Shown here piece after piece: positions 11,016 through 20,555 of a stretch of DNA of 64,000 nucleotides. Positions within the stretch are counted from its first letter, which is position 1; every line of letters starts with the position of its first letter. The translations under genes and the position numbers were made by a program. The notes under the pieces were generated by a model. The model was not told the DNA's origin and made no database searches. It saw nothing but the letters and a program-made list of their open reading frames with translations. The DNA is from Devosia sp. Root436 (GTDB taxonomy: Bacteria > Pseudomonadota > Alphaproteobacteria > Rhizobiales > Devosiaceae), in contig NZ_LMEM01000009.1 of the NCBI RefSeq assembly GCF_001426345.1, positions 574,540 through 638,539 on the forward strand. Reading direction: 5' to 3'.

Positions 11016-12886
11016 CAGAAGGCCTGCCCTATGCCGACATAGAGCGCGTAATCGGGATCGCCCGGTTTCTTGTTGAGCGGAATGGCGAAATCGGCGCGCA
11101 ACGGGCCGAGCCCGGTATAGTAGCGCAGGCCCACGCCGGCGCCGACGCGCAGGTCGCTCAGCGCCGGGAACACATCGGCCGCCACATAGCCGCCATCCAC
11201 GAACCCGACGACGCCGATATCCTGGGTCACCTTGGCCCGTGCCTCGAGCGAGCCTTCGAGCAGGTAGCGGCCCCCGGTAATGGTGCCGGTGCCGTCATCG
11301 ACGCCGATGGACTTGTAGGCATAGCCGCGCACCGAACCACCGCCGCCGGCAAAGAACAGCTTGTCGGGCGGAATTTCCGCCAGGCTCGGCCCCAGCAAAA
11401 GCCCAGCCTTGAGCCGTCCGGCCAGCACGAACGGGTCGTCCTCGCCAAAGCCGAAATAGGTCCGCCCCTCGACGGTCAGCCTGGCCCCGAGATTGTTGTA
11501 GTTCATCTCGTAGAACGGTTCGAGATTGACCTGGCCGAACCAGCCCTCGGTCGGATCGACGCTGTCGTCGCGGAAATCCAGCGTCGCCCCGGCATAGAGC
11601 CCGATGGTCTTGAAGTCGCGCGTGCCGAACACGTCGTCGAAGCGGTTGAGCTCGAACTGTGCCCCACCCTCCAGCGTGACCTGGTCGGAGAGGATATGGC
11701 TCAGCCCGACCCGCCCGCTCGCTGAAGTCTCGGTGAAGGTCGGGTAGATGGTCCGCTCGGCCGAAACGGCGGCGACGAGATCGGTATCCGGCGTGAAAAT
11801 GCCCGGTTTGGTGAAGGTGCCGCCGAAGAAATAGTCGAACTGCGCCGTGTCGATCGGATAGCCGATGCTGGCCACCCGCGCATCGAGCCGCAGCCGCTCG
11901 GCCTGCCCGAACAGGTTCCGCCACAGGTGGAACGCCTCCAGCCCCAGCCCGTCGACGGTGGAATAGTTGGCACCCACGCCAAAGCGCCGCCCCGGCAGTT
12001 CCTGGACGATCGGGTTATAAGGCAGCAGCCCATCGGCGCCGACATTTTCCGCCGCCTCCAGCCGCGCCGCCCGGAACACTTCGAGCCGGTCGAGCCGCTT
12101 CTGCGCCAGCGCCAGCTCGTCCGGGTCATAGTCCTCGCCCTCGGTCAGCCCGGTCTGCCGGCGCAGGAATTCGGGATCGAGCGTCTCCGCACCCTGCACC
12201 GTCACCGCGCCGAAACGCGCCCTGGGCCCCGGATTGACCGTGATGGTCACGTCGACCGTGGTCGTCGCATGGTCGGCCACCACGTCGCGGCTGACGACCG
12301 CCGCCTTGGCATAGCCCTGCTGCCGCCAGGCCTCCAGCGCCAGTTGCTCGGCTCGCAGGATTACCGAGGATTTGGCGATCTCGCCCACGCCGAACCCGGC
12401 ATGCACCGGCGGCTCGACATAGTCATGGGGGTCGGCTGTCGGCGGCGCCTGGTTGACGATATTGACGCTGTTGAAATGGAACAGCGGGCCCGGATCGACC
12501 ACCACGGCCACATCCACCGGGTGGGGCAGGTTGACGTCGGGCGCCAGCTTGGCCGCCTCGACGCCGCCGACGCGGATGCTCGCCACCCCGCCGTAATAGC
12601 CCTCATTGTAGAGCGCCGCGACGATGCGGCGATAATCGCCCCGCGCCTTGGCCAGCAGTCCCGCCGCGCCGGAGGCCGGCTCATTCTGGTCCGCCACCAG
12701 GGCCGAGGCATTGCGCACCGCGCTTTCGACCGCGCCGGTAGCATTGACGACGATGGTGACGAGATAGGGCTGCGGATCGGCGATGACCGCCTCCGCATCC
12801 TGCTCGCTCGGGTCCTCGAACAGCTTGAGCCCGAAGATTTCGAACGCAGAAACAGGCGCCACCGCCACGCAGGCAGCAACGCACAA
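11015..12886 (-). CDS. tamA: TamA-like outer membrane BamA-family protein
   Basis: About 623 residues: three POTRA-like periplasmic repeats, then a 16-stranded barrel ending with phenylalanine (YVGIGQAF). The conserved barrel loop motif is seen in GGGGSVRGYAYKSIG. Partner of TamB, encoded downstream with a one-base overlap. The start is uncertain: no ATG or GTG exists in frame after the upstream stop at 12947-12949, and the only usual start is a TTG at 12886 that falls inside the signal peptide. Reading upstream gives HIARLVTSFGALCVAACVA, a better signal sequence, so a rare start (CTG at 12922 or 12907) or a sequence error is likely. Confidence 0.9.
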   Translation of the reverse strand: MCVAACVAVAPVSAFEIFGLKLFEDPSEQDAEAVIADPQPYLVTIVVNATGAVESAVRNASALVADQNEPASGAAGLLAKARGDYRRIVAALYNEGYYGGVASIRVGGVEAAKLAPDVNLPHPVDVAVVVDPGPLFHFNSVNIVNQAPPTADPHDYVEPPVHAGFGVGEIAKSSVILRAEQLALEAWRQQGYAKAAVVSRDVVADHATTTVDVTITVNPGPRARFGAVTVQGAETLDPEFLRRQTGLTEGEDYDPDELALAQKRLDRLEVFRAARLEAAENVGADGLLPYNPIVQELPGRRFGVGANYSTVDGLGLEAFHLWRNLFGQAERLRLDARVASIGYPIDTAQFDYFFGGTFTKPGIFTPDTDLVAAVSAERTIYPTFTETSASGRVGLSHILSDQVTLEGGAQFELNRFDDVFGTRDFKTIGLYAGATLDFRDDSVDPTEGWFGQVNLEPFYEMNYNNLGARLTVEGRTYFGFGEDDPFVLAGRLKAGLLLGPSLAEIPPDKLFFAGGGGSVRGYAYKSIGVDDGTGTITGGRYLLEGSLEARAKVTQDIGVVGFVDGGYVAADVFPALSDLRVGAGVGLRYYTGLGPLRADFAIPLNKKPGDPDYALYVGIGQAF

Positions 12887-12956
12887 GGCGCCAAAACTCG
12901 TTACCAGACGCGCGATATGCAGTGACCCGTTCCCGCCCGTTACGCTTCAACCTCTT

Positions 12957-13100
12957 TTGGGATTGGCGAGATTGAGATCAGGGTGAGTCGAGAATGACGG
13001 TTTTCGAGAACCGGACCGGAGCGTACATTGTACGTGAGGACCGGAAGCGGAGAAAATCGTTATTCGCAGGCCACCCTCATCTCAATATCGCCAATCCCAA
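12957..13100. repeat. R3 long inverted repeat, ~140 bp
   Basis: Arms at 12959-12983 and 13074-13098 are reverse complements over 25 bases with only two mismatches (GGGATTGGCGAG.. / ..CGCCAATCCC). The ~90-bp interior holds a smaller palindrome around GTACATTGTAC (13022-13033) and the pair CCGGAGCG/GGACCGG. It lies between the tamA start and the macB end. Overall structure resembles a miniature inverted-repeat or REP-type element. Only one copy is in this window. Confidence 0.75.
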
Positions 13101-13297
13101 GGCAGAAGCAGAAGTTTGCCCTCTGGAGCAAAAGATTCCGTTAAGCCTGTTCGCCCCAACCGCGCCGACGCTGCACGCCTGCCCAAGAGGCGGTCATTTC
13201 ATGGCGAGTTTAGGGCTGGGCCGCGACGGGAACAACCTTGGGGGCAAATTTATCGAGAATTGACAGGCAGAACGTGGCCGACAGGGCACAGGCCTGC
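13101..13297. other. Intergenic stretch without recognised gene
   Basis: Between R3 and R1. An open frame crosses 12994-13263 but it runs through the R3 palindrome and has no family resemblance or ribosome site, so it is not called. Nothing else is seen. Confidence 0.5.
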
Positions 13298-13445
13298 CCC
13301 CTCTCCCCTTGAGGGAGAGGGTGGTTTTTCGCGTTCAGCGAAAAACCGGGTGAGGGGTTCTGCGCTTTCCCATGCTTCACGGCCTGCGGAGCAAACCCCT
13401 CATCCGCCCTTCGGGCACCTTCTCCCTCAAGGGGAGAAGGGGAGA
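13298..13445. repeat. R1 repeat, full copy (downstream of macB)
   Basis: Model copy of the R1 family. In order: hairpin CTCTCCCCTTGAGGGAGAG; hairpin GGTTTTTCGCG..AGCGAAAAACC; GGGTGAGGGGTT; a ~30-base spacer; AACCCCTCATCCGCC; hairpin GCCCTTCGGGC; hairpin CTTCTCCCTCAAGGGGAGAAG. The GGGTGAGGGGTT and AACCCCTCA segments pair with each other, enclosing the spacer. Confidence 0.9.
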
Positions 13446-13451
13446 AAGAGC

Positions 13452-15401
13452 CTACTCCCGCGCCAGCGCCTCCACCGGGTCCATCCTTGCCGCCGAGCGG
13501 GCCGGCATGAAGCCGAAGACCACGCCGATCAGGCTCGCCGAACCGATCGCCAGCATGATCGACTCCACCGAATAGCTCACCCGCGCGCCGCTCACCAAAG
13601 TCGTGAGCAGACTCCCCAGCCCGAAGCTCAGCGCCACCCCGGCCGCGCCGCCGACAAAGCAGACCAGCACCGCCTCGATGAGGAATTGCCGCAATATATC
13701 GCCACGCCGCGCCCCCACCGCCATGCGGATGCCGATCTCCTTGGTGCGCTCGGACACACTGACCAGCATGATGTTCATCACCCCGATGCCGCCCACCACC
13801 AGCGAAATGACCGCGATGGTGGAAATCAGCAGCGTCAATGTCGCCGCGGTGGATTCGATCGTGTCGCGGATGGTCGCGGTGTTCTGCAGGAAGAAGTCGG
13901 TCTTGCCGTCATGCAGCCGCGTCAGCAGCTCGGTGATTTCGGCCTCGGCCTCCGCCATGTCGGCATCGTCGCTCACCCGCACGGCGATGGAGCCGAGATA
14001 GGGCTGGCCCAATATGCGGTCCATCGCCGTCGTATAAGGCACATAGACATTGGCGCTGTTGCCGCCCGGCCCGAAGCCGGTGACGTTTTCCACCACCCCG
14101 ATCACCCGCACCGGCACCTTGCCCAGCATGATGACCTGGCCGACCGGGTCCTCGCCATTAACGAAGAAGGCGTCACGCGCATTGCCGTCGATGACGGCTT
14201 CCTGCGTGCGCTGGGTGATGCTGGTCTCGTTGAAGCCGACGCCTTCGGCAAAGGTGCGGCCATTGACCTGGAAATACTCCTGGCCCACCCCGGTTATCGA
14301 GGCATTGGACGAGGTATTGCGGAACAGCACCGTGGCGTTGGAGGTGACCTGCGGCGATACGCTGTCGGCATAGGGCTGCAGCGCCAGCGCCGCGGCGTCG
14401 GACGGCACCAGCGTCTGGATGCGGTTGCTCCGCCGGTCGCCGAACCCGGTGCCGGGATAGACGTTGATCGTATTGGTGCCGATCGAGGCGATATTTGCCA
14501 GCACCGTTTCCTGGCTCCCCTGCCCCAGCGCCACCACACTCACCACCGAGGCGATGCCGATGATGATGCCGAGCATGGTGAGGAAGGTGCGCAGCTTGTG
14601 CGCCACCATGGCGCGCAACGCCATGCGCAAAGCTTCGAGCCCGCTGTCGAACCCCTCGCGCCAGCGCGCGATACGGCGGATGGTTTCCTTGACCTTGTCG
14701 ACCCGCGTATCCTCGGCCGTGCGCCGATCGGCGATGATGACGCCGTCCGATATTTCGATCACCCGTTCGGTCTGCGCCGCGATCAGCGGGTCATGCGTCA
14801 CGATGATGATGGTGTGGCCATCGCGATGCAGCTCGGCCAGCAGCGCCATCAGCTCCTTGCCGCTCTTGCTGTCGAGCGCTCCGGTGGGCTCGTCGGCGAG
14901 AATGACCTCGCCGCCATTCATCAGCGCCCGCGCCACGCTGACACGCTGCTGCTGGCCGCCCGACAGGGCATTGGGCCGGTGGCTCAACCGCTCGCCGAGG
15001 CCCAGCCGGGTCAGCAGGTCGATGGCCCGTTTGCGGCGCGTACCACCCGCCACGCCGGCATAGATGGCCGGCATTTCCACATTCTCGACCGCATCGAGAT
15101 CGGGCAGCAGTTGATAGCGCTGGAAGATGAAGCCGAAATGCTCGCGCCGCAGTTCCGCCAGCGCATCGGGCGCCAGCTTGCCGACCTCGCGCCCGGCGAA
15201 TTTGTAGCTGCCCGATGTTGCCCGGTCCAGGCACCCGAGAATATTCATCAGCGTCGACTTGCCCGAGCCGGACTGGCCGATAATGGCGACCAGCTCGCCC
15301 CTGAAGATATCGAGATCGACCTGGTCGAGCACGGTCACCGCCTCGGCGCCGGTCTGGAACCGCCGCGTCAGCCCGCGCAGGGAGATGATGGGGTCGCTCA
15401 T
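13452..15401 (-). CDS. macB: MacB-like ABC exporter (ATPase fused to permease)
   Basis: A 649-residue inner-membrane exporter component. N-terminal ATPase domain (residues ~1-230) with Walker A GQSGSGKST, signature LSGGQQQRVSVARA and Walker B ILADEPTGALD; then a membrane segment near residue 280 (FLTMLGIIIGIASVVSVV), a large periplasmic MacB_PCD domain, and three C-terminal membrane segments of the FtsX type. In the family it works as a dimer with a MacA adaptor and a TolC-like channel to expel macrolides, peptides or siderophores by mechanotransmission. Start is 3 bases after the macA stop. No outer-membrane channel gene is nearby. Confidence 0.92.
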   Translation of the reverse strand: MSDPIISLRGLTRRFQTGAEAVTVLDQVDLDIFRGELVAIIGQSGSGKSTLMNILGCLDRATSGSYKFAGREVGKLAPDALAELRREHFGFIFQRYQLLPDLDAVENVEMPAIYAGVAGGTRRKRAIDLLTRLGLGERLSHRPNALSGGQQQRVSVARALMNGGEVILADEPTGALDSKSGKELMALLAELHRDGHTIIIVTHDPLIAAQTERVIEISDGVIIADRRTAEDTRVDKVKETIRRIARWREGFDSGLEALRMALRAMVAHKLRTFLTMLGIIIGIASVVSVVALGQGSQETVLANIASIGTNTINVYPGTGFGDRRSNRIQTLVPSDAAALALQPYADSVSPQVTSNATVLFRNTSSNASITGVGQEYFQVNGRTFAEGVGFNETSITQRTQEAVIDGNARDAFFVNGEDPVGQVIMLGKVPVRVIGVVENVTGFGPGGNSANVYVPYTTAMDRILGQPYLGSIAVRVSDDADMAEAEAEITELLTRLHDGKTDFFLQNTATIRDTIESTAATLTLLISTIAVISLVVGGIGVMNIMLVSVSERTKEIGIRMAVGARRGDILRQFLIEAVLVCFVGGAAGVALSFGLGSLLTTLVSGARVSYSVESIMLAIGSASLIGVVFGFMPARSAARMDPVEALARE

Positions 15402-15404
15402 GGC

Positions 15405-16607
15405 CTAGCCGCCACCGAGACGCATGCCGGGACCGCCGAAGCGCATCCCGCCCCCGCCCTGCTGGCCGCCCGCCGGCCGCACTATGGCCGCGCCACCGCT
15501 GACCACCTGCTCGCCTTCGCTCAGCCCGCTCTTGATTTCGGCCATGACATTGTTGTTGAGGCCCACCTCGATCCGCCGCGGCGTGACCGCCTCGGTCGCC
15601 GGATCGTAGACCGCCACCACCGTATTGCCCTGCGGATCCTTGCGCGACACCAGCCCCGAGGACAGCACCAGCGCATCCTGCACCTCATCGAGCACGATGG
15701 TCACCTGCGCCGTCATCGAGATGCGCAGCTTGTGATCGGGGTTGGGCACGTCGAACAGGCCGTTGTAATACACCGCGCTGTCGCTCGAGGCCGTGTCCGA
15801 GCTGATCGAGGTCGGCGCCGGCTCCACCTCGCGCAGGGTGGCGTCGATCTTGACGTCGGGCTCGCCCAATATGGTGAAATAGACCCGCTGTCCGGCCTCG
15901 ACGCGCACCACGTCGGCCTCCGAGATTTCGGCCTTGATCACCATCGTATCGAGATCGGCGATCTTGACGATGGTGGGAATGGTCGAATTGGCGTTGACCG
16001 TCTGGCCCTCGTCCACCAGCAGCGCGACGATGGTGCCATCGCTGGGCGCCACGATCCGGGTGCGGGCCAGGTTGAGTTCCGCCGATTCGACGCTGAGCTG
16101 GGACTGGGCGATCTGCGCATCGAGCTGGTCGATCTGCGCCTGTGCCGAATCCACCGCCGCCTGCGCCGTTTCGAGATCGGTCTGGCTGACCAGGCTGTTG
16201 GCGCTGAGCTGCTGGTTGCGCGCCAAAGCCGCCTCCGCCTTGACCAATGTCGCCTGCTGGCTGCGCTTCTGCGCCTCGATCCCGGCCAATACCGCCTGCG
16301 CGGTCTTGACCGCATTCTCCTGGTCGAGGCTGTCGATCTCCACGATCAGGTCGCCCTTCTTGACGTCCTGCCCCAGCGCCACATGCACCGCCTCGATGCG
16401 CCCGCTGACTTCGGCGCCCACGCTCACCAGCGAATTGGCTTCGAGCACGCCCGAGGCCAGCACCGTGCGTTCGATATCCCCGCGCGCCACCGCCACCGTA
16501 TTGGGCACCGTCGCCGCTTCAGGCGCCGCGAGGAAATACCACCATGCCCCGAAGCCCGCGCCCCCGAGCACCATCAGCGTCACCAACCACTTCGCCAACG
16601 TCTTCAA
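15405..16607 (-). CDS. macA: MacA-like periplasmic adaptor (HlyD family)
   Basis: A 400-residue membrane-fusion protein. One N-terminal anchor (WLVTLMVLGGAGFGAWWYF, residues 8-26), a biotinyl-lipoyl-like barrel interrupted by a long alpha-helical hairpin (heptad-rich, about residues 105-190, rich in Gln/Ala/Glu), and a beta-barrel domain. The C-terminal end is a glycine-rich tail (GGQQGGGGMRFGGPGMRLGG), commonly seen in alphaproteobacterial MacA homologues. It bridges MacB to an outer-membrane channel. First gene of a macA-macB operon; its upstream 190 bases separate it from a divergent dehydrogenase gene and hold no recognisable operator. Confidence 0.92.
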   Translation of the reverse strand: MKTLAKWLVTLMVLGGAGFGAWWYFLAAPEAATVPNTVAVARGDIERTVLASGVLEANSLVSVGAEVSGRIEAVHVALGQDVKKGDLIVEIDSLDQENAVKTAQAVLAGIEAQKRSQQATLVKAEAALARNQQLSANSLVSQTDLETAQAAVDSAQAQIDQLDAQIAQSQLSVESAELNLARTRIVAPSDGTIVALLVDEGQTVNANSTIPTIVKIADLDTMVIKAEISEADVVRVEAGQRVYFTILGEPDVKIDATLREVEPAPTSISSDTASSDSAVYYNGLFDVPNPDHKLRISMTAQVTIVLDEVQDALVLSSGLVSRKDPQGNTVVAVYDPATEAVTPRRIEVGLNNNVMAEIKSGLSEGEQVVSGGAAIVRPAGGQQGGGGMRFGGPGMRLGGG

Positions 16608-16800
16608 GCCGCACTATCCTGCAATTTTCAAATCCACCGCAGGATAATACGCCCTGCGGCGAAGTTCACGTTAGGACTTCGTAAGGTTCGGACAGCTTTG
16701 CTGCCGGACGCGCGGAGCTACCCCTCGAAGCCGGCGCCCCGTTGACCGCCCCGGCCCACCCGGTCCACCCTGCCTGCTCCTTCCCACTCCAGGACCACCG

Positions 16801-17577
16801 ATGTACCAACTGCTCGATCCCAGCCGCTTCACCGTCTTCATCACCGGCGCCACGTCAGGCTTCGGTGCCGCCGCTGCCCGCCGTTATGTCGGGGCCGGCG
16901 GCAAGGTGATCGCCACCGGCCGCCGCAAGGAGCGTCTCGAGGCCCTGCAAGCCGAGCTGGGCGCCGAAAACTGCCATATCGTCCAGCTCGACATTCGCGA
17001 CCGCGCCGCCATCGATGCCGCTATCGCCGCACTCCCGGCCCCGTTTGACGCCATCAATATCGTCCTTGCCAATGCCGGCCTGGCGCTCGGCCTGCAGCCG
17101 GCGGCCGAAACCGAAATCACCGACTGGGAGACGATGATAGCAACCAATGTCACCGGCCTCGTCTATACGGTGCGGGCCCTGCTGCCGGGCCTCATCGCCC
17201 GGGGCGGCGGCCATGTCGTCACCCTGGGCTCGGTGGCCGGCGACTATCCCTATCCGGGCGGCTCGGTCTATGGCGCCAGCAAAGCCTTCGTGAAGCAGTT
17301 CGCGCTCAACATCCGCTCGGATGTGCAGGGCAAGAATGTGCGCGTCACCAATATCGAGCCGGGTCTCACCGAAACCGAATTCTCGCTGGTCCGCTTCAAG
17401 GGCGACCGGGGCAAGGCGGCAGCGCCCTATGAGGGCATGCAGGCGATGAATGCCGATGATATTGCCGAGTCGATCTTCTGGGCCACGTCTTTGCCCGCCC
17501 ATGTCAACGTTAACCGGTTACAGTTGATGGCCACCAACCAGGCCTTCGGTCCTTTCGATATCCACCGCCAACGTTAA
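16801..17577 (+). CDS. Short-chain dehydrogenase/reductase, YdfG-like
   Basis: A 258-residue classical SDR. Nucleotide-binding TGATSGFG at residues ~16-23 with the arginine-rich GRRKER following beta-2 (NADP preference), the NAG motif in NAGLALG, and catalytic Ser/Tyr-x-x-x-Lys in YGASKAF. The C-terminal NVNRLQLMATNQAFGPF matches the YdfG group (NADP-dependent 3-hydroxy acid or malonic-semialdehyde dehydrogenases, e.g. L-allo-threonine or serine oxidation), so this is more specific than a generic SDR, though substrate is not proven. Divergent from macA, followed 54 bases later by a histidine kinase gene that is probably separate. Confidence 0.85.
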   Translation: MYQLLDPSRFTVFITGATSGFGAAAARRYVGAGGKVIATGRRKERLEALQAELGAENCHIVQLDIRDRAAIDAAIAALPAPFDAINIVLANAGLALGLQPAAETEITDWETMIATNVTGLVYTVRALLPGLIARGGGHVVTLGSVAGDYPYPGGSVYGASKAFVKQFALNIRSDVQGKNVRVTNIEPGLTETEFSLVRFKGDRGKAAAPYEGMQAMNADDIAESIFWATSLPAHVNVNRLQLMATNQAFGPFDIHRQR

Positions 17578-17631
17578 GTCTAGAGCAACTATAATATTGC
17601 GCTGCGGGGATTTCCCCCATTTTATGCGGCC

Positions 17632-19890
17632 ATGAAGTCGCGCTCCGCCTCGCCCAGCCTGCTGCTCGTCGCCATTGCCACATTCTGCGTGGCGGTGGCG
17701 TTCGGCCTGCTGGTCGTGGCTACCTCGTTCAATTCGCTGTCGCTGCGCCTGCTGCCCACCGACGGCGATGCGGTCATGGTCTCACAGGTGCATGACGGCG
17801 CCGTGTTTTCCGAGCCCGGCCCGCGCTGGGCCACCGTACTCAAGGCCATCGGCGTGGCCCCGCCGGCCGAGGGCCGCCCCGCCGACTGGCCCGCCCCTGT
17901 CGCCGTCACCAGCGCCGACCTGCTGCCCGAGCCCGATAGCCTGGCCAGCTATGCCGAATACGACGCCTTCCTCGCCCGCCAGTCGGCCCTCGCCGACATC
18001 ATGGCCGCCGATGCGGTCGAGCTTCACCTGCAGGATATCTTCACCCGGGAGGAATTCACCTCCGTCATCTATACCGACTATCGCGACGTCACCGCGCTGC
18101 CCGATGGCTTCTGGCTGCAGGTGCTGACCGGGGTCGCCGCCCTGCTCATCGCCGGCTGGGTCTGGGCGCTGCGCCCCCGCCATGTCGGGCCCATCATGTT
18201 CATGATCAGCGCCATCGGCCTGATGCTCTCGACCGCCACATCCGCCCTCTATGCCAATCGCGAGCTGGCGCTGCCCGCCGAGCTCTACGGCCTGCTGGTG
18301 CCCATCAATCATCTGGGCGTCGTGACCTTCGGGGTGGCGATGATATGCCTGCTGCTGAGCTATCCGCGCCAGCTCGTCCAGCCGCGCCGCTTCTGGCTGC
18401 TGCCGATCGCGGGCGCCGCCTATATGGCGCTCGATATCAGCCATGTCGAACTGGGCCTCGGGCCCTCCCAGCTCTATGTCTTCATTGCCCTGGCCATGCT
18501 GGGCATTCTCGGCGCCATCGCCCTGCAGTGGCGGGCCACGCGCGGCAGCCCGCATGACCGGGCGGCTTTGGGCTGGCTGGGCCTGTCGGTGGTCGCCGGT
18601 GCTGGCGCCTATACTTTGCTCGGCGTCGCCCCCATCCTGCTCGACAGCCCTTTCTCGCTGCCGCAGAGCCACGTCACCAGCGTCCTCGTCATCATCTATG
18701 CCGGCCTCGCCCTCGGCCTCAGCCGCTACCGCCTGTTCGACCTGGGCGAATGGTCCTACCGCGTGCTGTTCTATACGATCGGCGCGCTGGTGCTGCTGGC
18801 GCTCGATGCCGGCATCATCTACCTGCTCAATATCGATGCGGCCCCGGCCCTGGGCATTTCGCTGCTGCTGGTCGCCTTTGTCTATCTGCCCATCCGCGAC
18901 TGGGTCTGGCGCCGCGCCACTGCCCGCCGCGCCATCGCCCAGGACGAACTGTTCTCCGCCGCGCTCGATGTCGCCTTCGCGCCCTCCCCGGCCGAAAGCG
19001 CCGCGCGATGGCAGGCCCTGCTGCGCCGCCTGTTCGATCCCTTGCAGATCATCGACACCCCCGCCGCCGGCCCGCAGCCGGAAATGGGCGAGGATGGCCT
19101 GTCCATGCAACTGCCCGCCGTGGCCGGCGCGCCGCCCCTGCGCCTCACCTATCCCTTTGCCGGGCGTGGCCTGTTCTCGCCCAACCACCTCAAGCTCGCC
19201 ACCAACCTGGTCTCGCTCACCGTGCGCGCCGAGGAGGGCCGCGAGGCCTATATGCGCGGCGTCGGCGAGGAACGCCGCCGCATGGCGCGCGACCTGCATG
19301 ACGATGTCGGCGCCAGGCTGCTGACGGGCCTGCACACCGCCGACGACACCACCCGCCCGACGCTGCAGGCCGCGCTCAGCGATATCCGCGCCATCGTCAG
19401 TGGCCTTTCCGGGGAGGAAGCCAGCCTCGACCGCGTGCTCGCCGAAACCCGCCACGAAGCCGCCCGCCGCCTCGAAGCCGCCGAGATCGCCCTCGACTGG
19501 CCCCTGCCCGAAGCCGAGATTGACGCCATCCTGCTCGATTATCGCCTGCACAAGGCGCTGACCTCGGCGGTGCGCGAAATCGTCTCCAACACCATCCGCC
19601 ACTCCGCTGCCAGCCGCTTCACCGTGACCGCGACGCTGTCGCCCGGCCATCTGGCGCTGCATTTCGCCGACAATGGCAAGGGCCTGCCATCGGAGGCGCT
19701 GGCCGGCGAAACCGCCGGCTTCGGTCTGCGCAACCTACGCCACCGCATCGAGGATATCGGCGGGCATCTGACGCTGGCCGCAACCCCATCGGGCACCGCC
19801 ATCACACTCGATATTCCGCTGGTCCTGCAGCCCCACACCCCGGAACCGGGGGTGCCCGAACCGCCACTTCCGCTTAACTCACCCGCATGA
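17632..19890 (+). CDS. Multi-pass membrane sensor histidine kinase (NarX/HisKA_3 class)
   Basis: 752 residues. N-terminal membrane segment (residues 9-31), a ~130-residue extracytoplasmic domain, then about eight hydrophobic helices between residues ~160 and 430, resembling a 7-TM sensory module. The kinase core starts near residue 540: phospho-acceptor H556 in RRRMARDLHDDVGARL (HisKA_3), ATP-binding boxes in DNGKGLPSEAL and GFGLRNLRHR. Stop overlaps the start of the response-regulator gene (ATGA), so the two form a two-component pair. The signal is unknown; nothing in the sensor region is a domain I recognise. Confidence 0.88.
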   Translation: MKSRSASPSLLLVAIATFCVAVAFGLLVVATSFNSLSLRLLPTDGDAVMVSQVHDGAVFSEPGPRWATVLKAIGVAPPAEGRPADWPAPVAVTSADLLPEPDSLASYAEYDAFLARQSALADIMAADAVELHLQDIFTREEFTSVIYTDYRDVTALPDGFWLQVLTGVAALLIAGWVWALRPRHVGPIMFMISAIGLMLSTATSALYANRELALPAELYGLLVPINHLGVVTFGVAMICLLLSYPRQLVQPRRFWLLPIAGAAYMALDISHVELGLGPSQLYVFIALAMLGILGAIALQWRATRGSPHDRAALGWLGLSVVAGAGAYTLLGVAPILLDSPFSLPQSHVTSVLVIIYAGLALGLSRYRLFDLGEWSYRVLFYTIGALVLLALDAGIIYLLNIDAAPALGISLLLVAFVYLPIRDWVWRRATARRAIAQDELFSAALDVAFAPSPAESAARWQALLRRLFDPLQIIDTPAAGPQPEMGEDGLSMQLPAVAGAPPLRLTYPFAGRGLFSPNHLKLATNLVSLTVRAEEGREAYMRGVGEERRRMARDLHDDVGARLLTGLHTADDTTRPTLQAALSDIRAIVSGLSGEEASLDRVLAETRHEAARRLEAAEIALDWPLPEAEIDAILLDYRLHKALTSAVREIVSNTIRHSAASRFTVTATLSPGHLALHFADNGKGLPSEALAGETAGFGLRNLRHRIEDIGGHLTLAATPSGTAITLDIPLVLQPHTPEPGVPEPPLPLNSPA

Positions 19891-20543
19891 GTGTCGAACC
19901 CGCCGCTGCCCGCCTGTGCCTTTTGATCGAGGATCAGCCTCGCACCCGCGACTGGATGCTGTCCGTGCTGGCATCGGCCTTTCCCGACTTGCGCATCGAA
20001 ACGGCTGGCACGCTCAAGGCCGCCCATGCCTGGCTCGATCACCACGCCGCCGGCCTCTGGCTGGCCATCATCGATATCGGCCTGCCTGATGGCTCGGGCG
20101 TCGATATCGTGCGCCGCCTGCAGCGCGAGCATCCCCATGTGCTGCCGGTCGTCGCCACCATCTATGACGACGACGCGCACCTGTTCGAGGCCATCGCCGC
20201 CGGCGCGCGCGGTTATGTGCTCAAGGACGAGGAAGCCGGCCTGCTGGTCAACTATCTCCGCCGCATCGAGCGCGGCGAGCCGCCCCTCTCCCCCTCCATC
20301 GCCCATCGCATGCTGAACCACTTCCGCGCCCCGGCCATCGTCAAGGACGAAGCCGGCCTCAGCCCGCGCGAGACCGAAGTGCTGACCCTGCTCGCCCGCG
20401 GCCTCACCGTCGCCGAAGCCGCCGCGCGCCTGGGCCTGCAGCCGCAGACCGTCGCCTCCTACGTCAAGGTCATCTACCAGAAACTCTGCGTCACCAGCCG
20501 CGCCGAAGCCACGCGCGAAGCGGTCAGGCGGGGGCTGGCATAG
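19887..20543 (+). CDS. NarL/LuxR-family response regulator
   Basis: 218 residues: receiver domain with phospho-acceptor D63 in IIDIGLPDGSG and the conserved lysine in VLKDEEAG, then a LuxR helix-turn-helix (about residues 152-215, LSPRETEVLTLLARGLTVAE). Partner of the overlapping histidine kinase gene. DNA-binding output regulator; targets not evident. No other gene is co-transcribed downstream because an R1 repeat and a convergent gene follow. Confidence 0.92.
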   Translation: MSVEPAAARLCLLIEDQPRTRDWMLSVLASAFPDLRIETAGTLKAAHAWLDHHAAGLWLAIIDIGLPDGSGVDIVRRLQREHPHVLPVVATIYDDDAHLFEAIAAGARGYVLKDEEAGLLVNYLRRIERGEPPLSPSIAHRMLNHFRAPAIVKDEAGLSPRETEVLTLLARGLTVAEAAARLGLQPQTVASYVKVIYQKLCVTSRAEATREAVRRGLA

Positions 20544-20555
20544 CCCCGCCCACCG

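Noticed and set aside
8427..11042. An 871-codon plus-strand open frame
   Set aside because: Antisense to tamB; no domain resemblance and shadow-like composition.
12994..13263. An 89-codon frame between tamA and macB
   Set aside because: It reads through the R3 inverted repeat, has no ribosome site or family resemblance, and its residues simply reflect the palindrome.
13116..16745. A 1209-codon plus-strand open frame
   Set aside because: It is antisense to macB and macA, which have complete domain motifs. Composition (Arg/His/Gln rich) is typical of a high-GC shadow frame.
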